Assembly (NCBI GenBank): GCA_023411225.1
Contig: JAEYPA010000129.1
Span: forward strand, 1 to 10,565
Direction: 5' to 3'
Length of the DNA: 10,565 nucleotides
From: Bacillota bacterium
GTDB taxonomy: Bacteria; Bacillota; Clostridia; Lachnospirales; Lachnospiraceae
Within the stretch, counting starts at the first letter, position 1; each line of letters opens with the position of its first letter. The notes beneath the pieces were generated by a model. That model was not told the origin of the DNA, searched no databases, and worked only from the letters and a program-made list of their open reading frames with translations. The position numbers were made by a program, and so were the translations under genes. Below are positions 1 through 6,387 of this stretch, piece after piece.

Positions 1-1108
1 ATCCCAAAGCAATAAATTCTATAGCATCTCTGCAAGTTTCAATACCACCCATTCCGCTAATTGGTATAGTCTGCAATTCTAAATTACTTTTCAAATCATA
101 AATAAAACGTAATGCAATTGGCTTAACTGCCTTACCGGAATAACCCCCTACCGTTGATTTTCCTAGAACATCAGGACCTGATACAAAATTATTCAAATCA
201 ATATTCATAATACTTTTAATTGTATTAATTGCAGCTATACCATCTGCCCCGGCTTTAACTGCTGCAAGTGCAGGCACTTCCATATTGGTAATATTAGGTG
301 TCATCTTTGCCAAAACTGGGAGACTGGTTCCTTTTTTTGCTGCGATAATATAACGTTTTACCAATTCCGGATTTGTTCCTATATCACTTCCAAGTCCTTC
401 GCCACTCATATGGGGACAAGAGAAATTACACTCTACAATATCTGCTCCTGCTTCTTCCATTTGCTTTGCTAAATATGTCCACTCCCATTCATTTTGACCC
501 ATAATGGATGCTATAATTACTTTAGATGGGTAATTTTTCTTTAACAGTCTAATACATCTGAGATTCACCTCTAGCGGATGATCCGATATCTGTTCAATAT
601 TTTTAAACCCAACAAAAGGGCTATAGTTATTGTAAATACAATCAAATCTAGGGGATACTTCTTCTGGCACAAACATTCCAATGGTCTTAAATGCTACCCC
701 TGCCCAACCCATATCAAATGCTTTCGCAACCATATCATAATTACTTCCAACAATAGAGGAAGATAAAAAAAACGGATTTTCACAATGTATGCCACAGAAC
801 TCAATTGATAAATCAGGGGAAACCTGAGGAACAATATGTAATGGCTTAGTCTCCTTGAGTATCGTCTGAATTTTGATAGGTGCTTCTATCTTTCCACGAT
901 TACATACTTCCATACAAACTGGTTTTATACAGTCCATGCAAGGATTATTTATGGGCAACAGTTCCGCTGCGCCATCACAATTGTCGAATCTATAAGCTCG
1001 GATTATCCTACTTACAGGAAGTCCTTCAGGACACTGATTACATGGAGCGTCATAACATAGCAGACATTTCTCTGTCTCATTTTTTTTAATTATACATTCA
1101 TATGCCAT
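1..1108 (-). CDS. preA: Dihydropyrimidine dehydrogenase, PreA-type FMN subunit with extra N-terminal Fe-S domain (3' end off window)
   Basis: This subunit should reduce uracil or thymine to the 5,6-dihydropyrimidine in the cytoplasm, the first step of the reductive pathway. The frame is open from ATG at 1108 to the left edge, giving 369 codons. AGGAGG at 1120-1125 sits 11 nt upstream, a slightly long spacing. Residues from about 100 match the PreA/dihydroorotate dehydrogenase barrel as I recall it from E. coli PreA: NPFFLSSS near 111-118, FKTIG, IASIMGQNE, NFSCP at 228-232, LAKMTPNIT, INTIKS, GYSGKAVKPIALRF and ISGMGGIE near 350-357. E. coli PreA starts at the barrel. Here about 95 extra residues carry two cysteine groups, C15/C18/C23/C26 (CLLCYDAPCNQCP) and C57/C60/C65/C69, which resemble the N-terminal Fe-S domain of PreT, GltD and mammalian DPD. 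The C-terminal ferredoxin part, if present, is outside the window. hydA lies 30 nt upstream. Identification is firm; the electron donor is unknown. Confidence 0.93.
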   Translation of the reverse strand, partial: MAYECIIKKNETEKCLLCYDAPCNQCPEGLPVSRIIRAYRFDNCDGAAELLPINNPCMDCIKPVCMEVCNRGKIEAPIKIQTILKETKPLHIVPQVSPDLSIEFCGIHCENPFFLSSSIVGSNYDMVAKAFDMGWAGVAFKTIGMFVPEEVSPRFDCIYNNYSPFVGFKNIEQISDHPLEVNLRCIRLLKKNYPSKVIIASIMGQNEWEWTYLAKQMEEAGADIVECNFSCPHMSGEGLGSDIGTNPELVKRYIIAAKKGTSLPVLAKMTPNITNMEVPALAAVKAGADGIAAINTIKSIMNIDLNNFVSGPDVLGKSTVGGYSGKAVKPIALRFIYDLKSNLELQTIPISGMGGIETCRDAIEFIALG

Positions 1109-1138
1109 TGTTATACTTACCTCCTGTTCTTATACTTC

Positions 1139-2506
1139 TTATTTTGAAGGAATACGCTTTACATACACCCCATTACCGGGAGTACCAACAAATTCTCCAT
1201 TGTCATAAACCAAATTACCTCTCAGATAGGTCTGGACCGGATAACCATGTAGCTTTTTTCCTTCCCAAATAGTATGATCATACTCGGAATGCATGTTATC
1301 TACACTAATGGTAAAGTCTTTATTTGGATCATAGATTACAATATCTGCATCCTTTCCAATAGCTATACCACCTTTTTGTTCACATCCAAAGATTTTGGCT
1401 GGATTTGTCGCACATACTTCTACTACTTTTTCAAACGAAATCTTTCCTCTATTTGCTGCATCTAGCATGTATGGATAAAGATTTTCAATTCCTGCACACC
1501 CATTAGGAATCTTGGTAAAATCATCTTTACCCCAATCTTTTTCATAACTTTGAAACGGGCAATGATCTGTTGCCACAGTATCAATGAAGCCTAATCTTAG
1601 GGCTTTCCAAAGAGCATCTTGACTTTCTTTTCCTTTTATAGGTGGAGAGCATACGTAATTTCTTCCATCCTCCTGTTTGTATACCTCGCAAGTAAATTCC
1701 AGATATTGTGGACAGGTTTCCACATATACCTGATGTCCCTCTTCTTTTGCTTTCATACAAGCTTCAAGCCCTTCTTTGTCTGCCATATGTACAATATAAA
1801 TGGGAGCGTCTAAGTGAGTTGCCCAGTGAACAGCTCGTTTATCTGCTTCTGCCTCAACAAATTCAGGCCTGCTTAGATAATGATACCAGGCAGATGTCTT
1901 TCCTTCTTTTAAGAATTTCTCAATATTAAGATCAATCAGATCTGGATTTTCAGCATGGACATTGATAATGGCCCCTAGTTCCTTGGCTCTTAGTAACAGT
2001 CTGACAAGGGTTCCATCATCCACCATCATTCGTTCCTTCTTGTACACCATAAAGCATTTAAAGCTAGTAATTCCCTGCTCTACTGCCTGCTCCATTTCTT
2101 CCAGAATACTCCCATCATTAAGATCTGTTATGCAACAGTGAAAGGCATAATCCACACAAGCTTCCTTTTTAAGGATTTCCTTCTTGGATTGGATAAGGCC
2201 AAGAATGGTCTCTCCTGTATGTTGCACTGGATAGTCGAATATGGTAGTAACACCTCCGCAGGCTGCAGCTTTGGTTCCTGATAAATAACTATCGGCTGAT
2301 ACAGTCCCACCAAATGGCATGGCCAGATGAGTATGTACGTCTAATGCTCCAGGAAGCACCAGTTTTCCTGAAGCATCTACTTCCTTCTCTGCCTTAACCT
2401 GAAGGTTTGCTCCAAGCGTTATAATCTTACCATCCTTTACTGCAACGTCTGCAATAAAACTACCAGATGATGTAACAATCGTTCCATTTTTTATTAGTAA
2501 GTCCAT
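1139..2506 (-). CDS. hydA: Dihydropyrimidinase (cyclic amidohydrolase)
   Basis: This enzyme hydrolyses dihydrouracil or dihydrothymine to the N-carbamoyl beta-amino acid, the second step of the pathway. The 455-residue length is normal for the family. The binuclear metal site is complete: H58 and H60 (DVHTHL), the lysine expected to be carboxylated K150 (TSFKCFMVYK), H184 (INVHAE), H240 (IYIVHMADKEG) and D314 (VATDHCPF). Y155 corresponds to the substrate-contacting tyrosine of D-hydantoinases. I chose ATG 2506 because GGAGG at 2513-2517 is 6 nt upstream and the protein then begins MDLLIKNG, as the family does. An in-frame ATG at 2512 abuts the Shine-Dalgarno sequence, and one at 2551 lies inside an inverted repeat. 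The nearby preA and transporter favour dihydropyrimidine over hydantoin as substrate. The stop is TAA, followed 30 nt later by preA. Confidence 0.95.
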   Translation of the reverse strand: MDLLIKNGTIVTSSGSFIADVAVKDGKIITLGANLQVKAEKEVDASGKLVLPGALDVHTHLAMPFGGTVSADSYLSGTKAAACGGVTTIFDYPVQHTGETILGLIQSKKEILKKEACVDYAFHCCITDLNDGSILEEMEQAVEQGITSFKCFMVYKKERMMVDDGTLVRLLLRAKELGAIINVHAENPDLIDLNIEKFLKEGKTSAWYHYLSRPEFVEAEADKRAVHWATHLDAPIYIVHMADKEGLEACMKAKEEGHQVYVETCPQYLEFTCEVYKQEDGRNYVCSPPIKGKESQDALWKALRLGFIDTVATDHCPFQSYEKDWGKDDFTKIPNGCAGIENLYPYMLDAANRGKISFEKVVEVCATNPAKIFGCEQKGGIAIGKDADIVIYDPNKDFTISVDNMHSEYDHTIWEGKKLHGYPVQTYLRGNLVYDNGEFVGTPGNGVYVKRIPSK

Positions 2507-2520
2507 ATTCATCCTCCATT

Positions 2521-2580
2521 CTGGATTATCCAGGCATACCCCATTCAGCATGTTTTATATACTTAATGAAGTATGCCTGG
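2521..2580 (-). repeat. Overlapping inverted repeats in the hydA leader
   Basis: Perfect 10-bp arms CCAGGCATAC (2530-2539) and GTATGCCTGG (2571-2580) enclose 31 nt. The inner arm also belongs to a second perfect palindrome, CTGGATTATCCAG (2521-2533), so an RNA reading leftwards could form one hairpin or the other but not both. The second hairpin ends only 3 nt before the hydA Shine-Dalgarno. No T-run follows, so this is not a classic intrinsic terminator. A weak promoter-like pair on the minus strand (TTGCAC at 2580-2585, TATATA at 2556-2561, 18-bp spacer) falls in the same stretch. A role in tuning hydA relative to the lipoprotein gene is inference. Confidence 0.6.
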
Positions 2581-2597
2581 TGCAAAATTATTTTCTT

Positions 2598-3734
2598 TTA
2601 TTTAAAATTGTCATATTTATAAACTAGTACAAGTCCAGATCTTTGATATATCTGAGCTACTTCCAGCAAATCCATACCAGCAGAATTAGCGGAAATAAGA
2701 TTTGATACCCACGTTACACCAAAATCAACCGTACCATTATTAACAGCTGTTGTCTCACTGATATCTCCACCACCAGATACAATGTTTACATTTAGACCAA
2801 CTTGATCATAAAATCCTTTCTCTTTTGCTACAAAGTAACCCATAAATTGTGCCTGTGGTAACCATTTTAACTGAATAGATACCTCCTTCTTCTCTACTGG
2901 AAACTTACCATCAGAAGAAGCTAGGGCATCTGTGACATAAGAAGAATCTCGAATATAATCTAATGTAATAGTTTTCAATTTATCTGCAGCTGTTGTATCA
3001 TTTAGCTTAATATATTGTTTTGCAAGATCCAGAGTCTGCTGCATAGCCTTTTCATCCATTTTCCCAATGTCGGTTACCTGTGTTCCACTCATATCTGTCT
3101 CAACTAATTTCTTTACTTCACTAGCCATATATGCCTGATGTTCTGCCGATACAGAGGAACCATATTTGAATACAATCTCTGCTGCTTCCTTAGGATTTTC
3201 ACAAGCATACTGCCATCCCTTTAAAGATGCGTACAAAAATGCCTTTACAGTATTAGGATTCTGCTTTGCAAATGCCTTTGTACAGAAGATATTATCCTCC
3301 AACATAGCCACACCTTCATTATTCATATCAATAATCCCTACTGTCTTGCCGTACCCATAACCTCCATCATAATCATTTACTACAAGACCAAGCTCGTTAT
3401 AAGTCATGGCTGAGGCTAAAGTAATGGAATTATCATCAAATCCGTCCATATCAAATGCCTGACTAAGATATTTGGTATCCTGACCATTCTTAGCTAACAA
3501 TGCTTGGACCTCATACTCATTACCAAGCCCCCAGTTACCTACCTTACCCTCTTTCGCTGCTTTTACAATAATGTCTGAACTAGACTTTTCTGCAACTGGA
3601 GAAGTGGAAACAGATTCTTTAGGAGAAGCACTCTCTTTAGAAGAATTCTTTGAAGCTCCACACCCTGCTATACTTGTAATACAAAAAACCAACAAACTTA
3701 CCAATACTACCATTCTTTTTATTTCTTTTCTCAT
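2598..3734 (-). CDS. NMT1/THI5-like ABC solute-binding lipoprotein, circularly permuted
   Basis: This is the extracytoplasmic receptor of the ABC importer encoded just upstream. A hydrophobic signal (about residues 8-22) ends in the lipobox SIAGC with C25 as the lipidation site, followed by a Ser/Lys/Glu-rich linker to about residue 53. Known family members run in the order QLKWLPQAQF - FVAKEKGFY - FGV - QIYQRSG - GKKVGNWG - NEYE - MTYNE - GVAMLEDNIF - KAFLYASLKGW. Here the order is changed. GKVGNWGLGNEYEV (63-76), AMTYNE (109-114), GVAMLEDNIF (141-150) and KAFLYASLKGW (164-174) come first. VSIQLKWLPQAQFMGYFVAK (285-304), DFGVTWV (337-343) and QIYQRSGLVLV (361-371) come last. The chain ends at K378, where the family normally continues into GKKVG. 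The reading frame is continuous, the 378-residue length is normal, and AGGAGG at 3742-3747 serves the start. Ligand is unproven; a pyrimidine or catabolic intermediate fits the context. Confidence 0.92.
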   Translation of the reverse strand: MRKEIKRMVVLVSLLVFCITSIAGCGASKNSSKESASPKESVSTSPVAEKSSSDIIVKAAKEGKVGNWGLGNEYEVQALLAKNGQDTKYLSQAFDMDGFDDNSITLASAMTYNELGLVVNDYDGGYGYGKTVGIIDMNNEGVAMLEDNIFCTKAFAKQNPNTVKAFLYASLKGWQYACENPKEAAEIVFKYGSSVSAEHQAYMASEVKKLVETDMSGTQVTDIGKMDEKAMQQTLDLAKQYIKLNDTTAADKLKTITLDYIRDSSYVTDALASSDGKFPVEKKEVSIQLKWLPQAQFMGYFVAKEKGFYDQVGLNVNIVSGGGDISETTAVNNGTVDFGVTWVSNLISANSAGMDLLEVAQIYQRSGLVLVYKYDNFK

Positions 3735-3783
3735 ATATGATCCTCCTTATAAAATGATTTCTATATTCAATTAAGTTGTATGC

Positions 3784-4623
3784 TTATGCATGTTTCCTTA
3801 ACAGAACACTCTGAACAAGCATTAATATGGCATACATAAGTATTCCAATGAGACAGGCTACAATAATATAAGCCCATGCTGCAGAATATTGGGCTAGCAC
3901 GATATTTTCACGAATCTGCCTTCCCACTCCTACTATGTACTCTGCAAAATACTCACTAACTAGGGCACTAATCACGCTAGCGGGAACTGCTACCTTAAGT
4001 GCTATAAAGATGTAAGGCACACTATTGGGAATCCTTAATTTGTGCAAAGTCATCCATTTACTTGCAGCCAAAGAACGCATCAAATCTTCCGAATATGGTT
4101 TTAGATTTGTTAATCCACGAAATGCATTAATGCTCATATTTGCCATACAAACTATTACAACGACCAATATCTTAGCTACCATACTTCGTGTATAGGCATC
4201 GTTACTGAAATCCTTGGTCCAATTTGTCATAACTGGTGCCAGTGCCACAATTGGAATTGCACTAAATGCTGCTACAATGGTTACTCCACTACTTCCCCAC
4301 TTAGGAAATAATGCAGCCAATACTGCTATTCCATATCCCAACAAGGAACCACCTATTAAACCGAGCGAAGCTACAATTACAGTAGCATTGACATTTACCA
4401 TAATATCTCCCAGGTTATCTGCAATAATACTAACAATTCTCCCAGGTAAGGGAAGGGTGAATGTATCTGTCTTCAGTAAAGTATGTAGTACTCGTGTCTG
4501 CCATGCAGCCAGAATCAATAGGCCAAATAGTAGTGGTAACACGACACTCTCAATGGCTAGTATCTTCTTGTTTTCCTGCATTCTTCTCCATACACTTTTC
4601 TTTCTTTTAATTTTCTGTGTCAT
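3784..4623 (-). CDS. ABC transporter permease, BPD/SsuC-TauC-like (second subunit)
   Basis: This is one of two membrane subunits of the importer. The 279-residue protein has a basic N-terminus (MTQKIKRKKS) and several hydrophobic segments, roughly at 27-41, 82-105, 113-131, 150-163, 205-222 and 250-274. An EAA-type coupling loop lies near 179-200 (EDLMRSLAASKWM followed by LHKLRIPNS), which contacts the ATPase. The family normally moves nitrate, sulfonates, taurine or thiamine-type pyrimidines, so sequence alone does not fix the substrate. Its ATG overlaps the TGA of the preceding permease (ATGA at 4620-4623), which implies translational coupling, and AGGAGG lies 8 nt upstream. The lipoprotein gene follows after 49 nt. 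Confidence 0.93.
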   Translation of the reverse strand: MTQKIKRKKSVWRRMQENKKILAIESVVLPLLFGLLILAAWQTRVLHTLLKTDTFTLPLPGRIVSIIADNLGDIMVNVNATVIVASLGLIGGSLLGYGIAVLAALFPKWGSSGVTIVAAFSAIPIVALAPVMTNWTKDFSNDAYTRSMVAKILVVVIVCMANMSINAFRGLTNLKPYSEDLMRSLAASKWMTLHKLRIPNSVPYIFIALKVAVPASVISALVSEYFAEYIVGVGRQIRENIVLAQYSAAWAYIIVACLIGILMYAILMLVQSVLLRKHA

Positions 4624-5432
4624 AACTTACACCTCCTTTTCCTATTCTGAGGTGTACATAGTTTTTCAATGATGCCCATCAACTTAGAGCTGAGAATTCC
4701 AATCAAAGCGCTAAAGAATATGATGATCCAAAATACATAGATAGACATGGCATGTTTTTGAGATTGTGACAGCATACATCCTAGTCCTCCATCTCCCTGC
4801 AAAGTATCCACCAAGATAGATGCGGTGATTGCCATTGGCACTGATATCTTTAAACCGGTGAAGAAATATGGAATAGAATACGGTATTAATACTTTTCTAT
4901 AAATAGTAGCTTTGCTTGCTGCATAGGAATACATTAGTTCATATTTCTCTCTTTCTACCGCATTAAATCCTGCTAAGGTATTGGTGGCAACTGGGTAGAA
5001 GGTAAGAATTGCAGCAATTATAACTCTGCTGATGTTAATACTTCCGGTAATGGCCAATATAATAGGAGCCATTCCAAGAATAGGTACCATCTGAATTAGC
5101 ATGAGGTAGGGAAATATTGTTTTCTCTGCCACTTTGGAACATTTTAAAAGGAGGGCAACCAAAAAACCAAATATTGTTCCTAATATGAATCCATACAAAG
5201 CACGTAGAAGGGTTTTTCCAGCACTGGATAATACTACCATTATTGCGCTCTGCCCATTGGCTACCGGTTTGTCACTAACTATTTCCCCTACAATCTGATA
5301 TAAATGAGGTAATACATTTTCAGGGGTTCTTTTACTAGTCTCTATGGCTTTGGCACCTATTTCCCATATTGCGATTAATACCAAAACCCATATTAACATG
5401 GCTACTCCATTGGGAAGTTTCACTTTTTTCAT
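4620..5432 (-). CDS. ABC transporter permease, BPD/SsuC-TauC-like (first subunit)
   Basis: This 270-residue integral membrane protein has hydrophobic spans near 10-28, 77-97, 107-128, 134-152, 186-208 and 230-248. An EAA-type loop lies near 164-188 (ELMYSYAASKATIYRK followed by VLIPYSIPY). It differs clearly from the second permease, so the channel is probably a heterodimer; many relatives of this family use a homodimer. Its ATG overlaps the TGA of the ATPase gene (ATGA at 5429-5432), and its own TGA overlaps the next permease start. ATPase and both permeases therefore form a tightly coupled block. Confidence 0.93.
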   Translation of the reverse strand: MKKVKLPNGVAMLIWVLVLIAIWEIGAKAIETSKRTPENVLPHLYQIVGEIVSDKPVANGQSAIMVVLSSAGKTLLRALYGFILGTIFGFLVALLLKCSKVAEKTIFPYLMLIQMVPILGMAPIILAITGSINISRVIIAAILTFYPVATNTLAGFNAVEREKYELMYSYAASKATIYRKVLIPYSIPYFFTGLKISVPMAITASILVDTLQGDGGLGCMLSQSQKHAMSIYVFWIIIFFSALIGILSSKLMGIIEKLCTPQNRKRRCKL

Positions 5433-6229
5433 AGGCTACCTCCTTCAAAACTATCGCGAACCTTCCTTACTAACTGAGTAAACTCCATCGTTTCCTTCAT
5501 TTCTATATGTCTTGGTCTTGGTAAATTGATATCTACTATGGCAGATAACCTTCCTGGGTGTGGTGAAAGAACGCATACCCTGTCAGACAAGAACACCGCT
5601 TCCGATATGTTGTGAGTAACAAAGATGACTGTCTTATTCGTCTGTCTCCAAATCTTTAACAAGTCCTCATGAAGTTTTTCCTTTGTAAATTCATCCAAAG
5701 CAGAAAATGGCTCATCCATTAGTAATATTTCAGGATGAATGGATAACGCTCTGGCAATATTTACTCTCTGTTGCATACCACCACTTAACTGTTTGGGATA
5801 ATGCTTCGCAAAATTCTTAAGCCCTACCATTTCTAGCATTTCTTCAGAGCGCTGATTTCTTTCTTCTTTAGAAAAATGAAGAGTTTCTAGGGGAAGTTCA
5901 ATATTTTGTTTCACCGTTCTCCAGTCGAATAGTACTGCACTCTGAAAAACAATTCCAAATTTTTGTTGAAGTCTTATTTCCTTTGGTGTCATCCCTGCGA
6001 TATGAACTTCACCATCAGTAGGTTCCAATAAATCAGCTACGATACGTAGTAAGGTGGTCTTCCCACACCCAGACGGGCCAAGAAGTGAAATGAATTCTCC
6101 TTTATATATATCCAGATTCACATTGGTAAGAGCAGTTACATCATTCCCACTGTTATCCTTAAAAATCATTCCAACTTCCTTCATCTTTATCTCAATATCT
6201 TTTTTATTTTTTAATATTACTTCGCTCAT
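5429..6229 (-). CDS. ABC transporter ATP-binding protein, SsuB/TauB-like
   Basis: This is the cytoplasmic ATPase that powers the importer. With the start at 6229 it has 266 residues and every nucleotide-binding motif: Walker A GPSGCGKTT (51-59), Q-loop Q96 (VFQSAVLFDW), signature LSGGMQQR (148-155), Walker B ILLMDEP (168-174) with E173, D-loop SALDE and switch H206 (FVTHN). I chose ATG 6229 because AGGAGG at 6237-6242 is 7 nt upstream and MSEVILKNKK looks like a natural N-terminus. The upstream in-frame ATG at 6268 would start inside a hairpin and add 13 residues unlike the family. The gene is the first of the transporter block and is preceded by its own promoter and leader hairpin. Confidence 0.95.
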   Translation of the reverse strand: MSEVILKNKKDIEIKMKEVGMIFKDNSGNDVTALTNVNLDIYKGEFISLLGPSGCGKTTLLRIVADLLEPTDGEVHIAGMTPKEIRLQQKFGIVFQSAVLFDWRTVKQNIELPLETLHFSKEERNQRSEEMLEMVGLKNFAKHYPKQLSGGMQQRVNIARALSIHPEILLMDEPFSALDEFTKEKLHEDLLKIWRQTNKTVIFVTHNISEAVFLSDRVCVLSPHPGRLSAIVDINLPRPRHIEMKETMEFTQLVRKVRDSFEGGSL

Positions 6230-6255
6230 ATTGAAACCTCCTATGCAATGAAAAC

Positions 6256-6300
6256 AAAAGACAGGCACAAGAGATTTTATGGCTCCTTTGCCTGTCTTTT
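6256..6300 (-). terminator. Leader hairpin, possible intrinsic terminator or attenuator before the transporter genes
   Basis: Perfect 12-bp arms AAAAGACAGGCA (6256-6267) and TGCCTGTCTTTT (6289-6300) enclose 21 nt. Read leftwards, the stem ends in TCTTTT and continues GTTTTC, a U-rich tail of terminator type. It lies about 10 nt downstream of the predicted transporter start site and 14 nt upstream of the ATPase Shine-Dalgarno. It could end read-through from the dehydrogenase gene, attenuate the transporter transcript, or protect its 5' end; sequence alone cannot decide. Confidence 0.6.
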
Positions 6301-6308
6301 AATATTAT

Positions 6309-6344
6309 GTTGCCTAGTATATCTGTAAGTTGTAACTATTTCAA
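6309..6344 (-). promoter_or_regulatory. Predicted sigma-A promoter for the transporter-hydA-preA block
   Basis: On the minus strand TTGAAA (6339-6344) and TATACT (6316-6321) are separated by 17 bp. Each hexamer matches consensus at five of six positions and the spacing is ideal. Transcription would start near 6309, giving a leader of about 80 nt before the ATPase gene. The strength of the match and the palindrome exactly 22 bp upstream make this more convincing than a chance AT-rich hit. Confidence 0.7.
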
Positions 6345-6352
6345 CGCTCCCC

Positions 6353-6380
6353 AGCACAAAAACTTTTGTGCTAGAGCACA
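6353..6380 (-). promoter_or_regulatory. Putative activator operator upstream of the transporter promoter
   Basis: The 14-bp palindrome TGTGCTAGAGCACA lies at 6367-6380. Its left half also pairs with another AGCACA at 6353-6358, making a second inverted repeat AGCACAAAAACTTTTGTGCT (6353-6372). Three half-sites are therefore arrayed together. The palindrome edge is 22 bp from the -35 box and its centre is near -64. The same arrangement recurs at 9004-9031 upstream of the aminotransferase. Binding by the local PucR-family protein is inferred. Confidence 0.6.
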
Positions 6381-6387
6381 TTTTGTA

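Noticed and set aside
400..430. Loss of the DPD catalytic cysteine in PreA (DIGTNPELV where mammalian DPD has ACGQDPELV)
   Set aside because: As I recall it, E. coli PreA has DVG at the same place, so this looks like a subfamily trait and not inactivation.
2507..2551. Upstream in-frame ATGs of hydA at 2551 and 2512
   Set aside because: The first lies among inverted repeats without a suitable ribosome binding site, the second directly abuts GGAGG; ATG 2506 fits family start and spacing.
2598..3734. Reading the odd lipoprotein as a truncated protein plus remnants of a second gene
   Set aside because: One uninterrupted frame holds both halves at normal total length, and no remaining family motifs are found in the flanking spacers.
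4214..4672. 152-codon open frame on the plus strand and other plus-strand frames opposite the operon
   Set aside because: They lie antisense to well-identified genes, have low-complexity or shadow composition, and lack recognisable domains.
6230..6268. Upstream in-frame ATG of the ABC ATPase
   Set aside because: It begins inside a 12-bp hairpin loop and has no good ribosome binding site, whereas ATG 6229 follows AGGAGG at ideal spacing.
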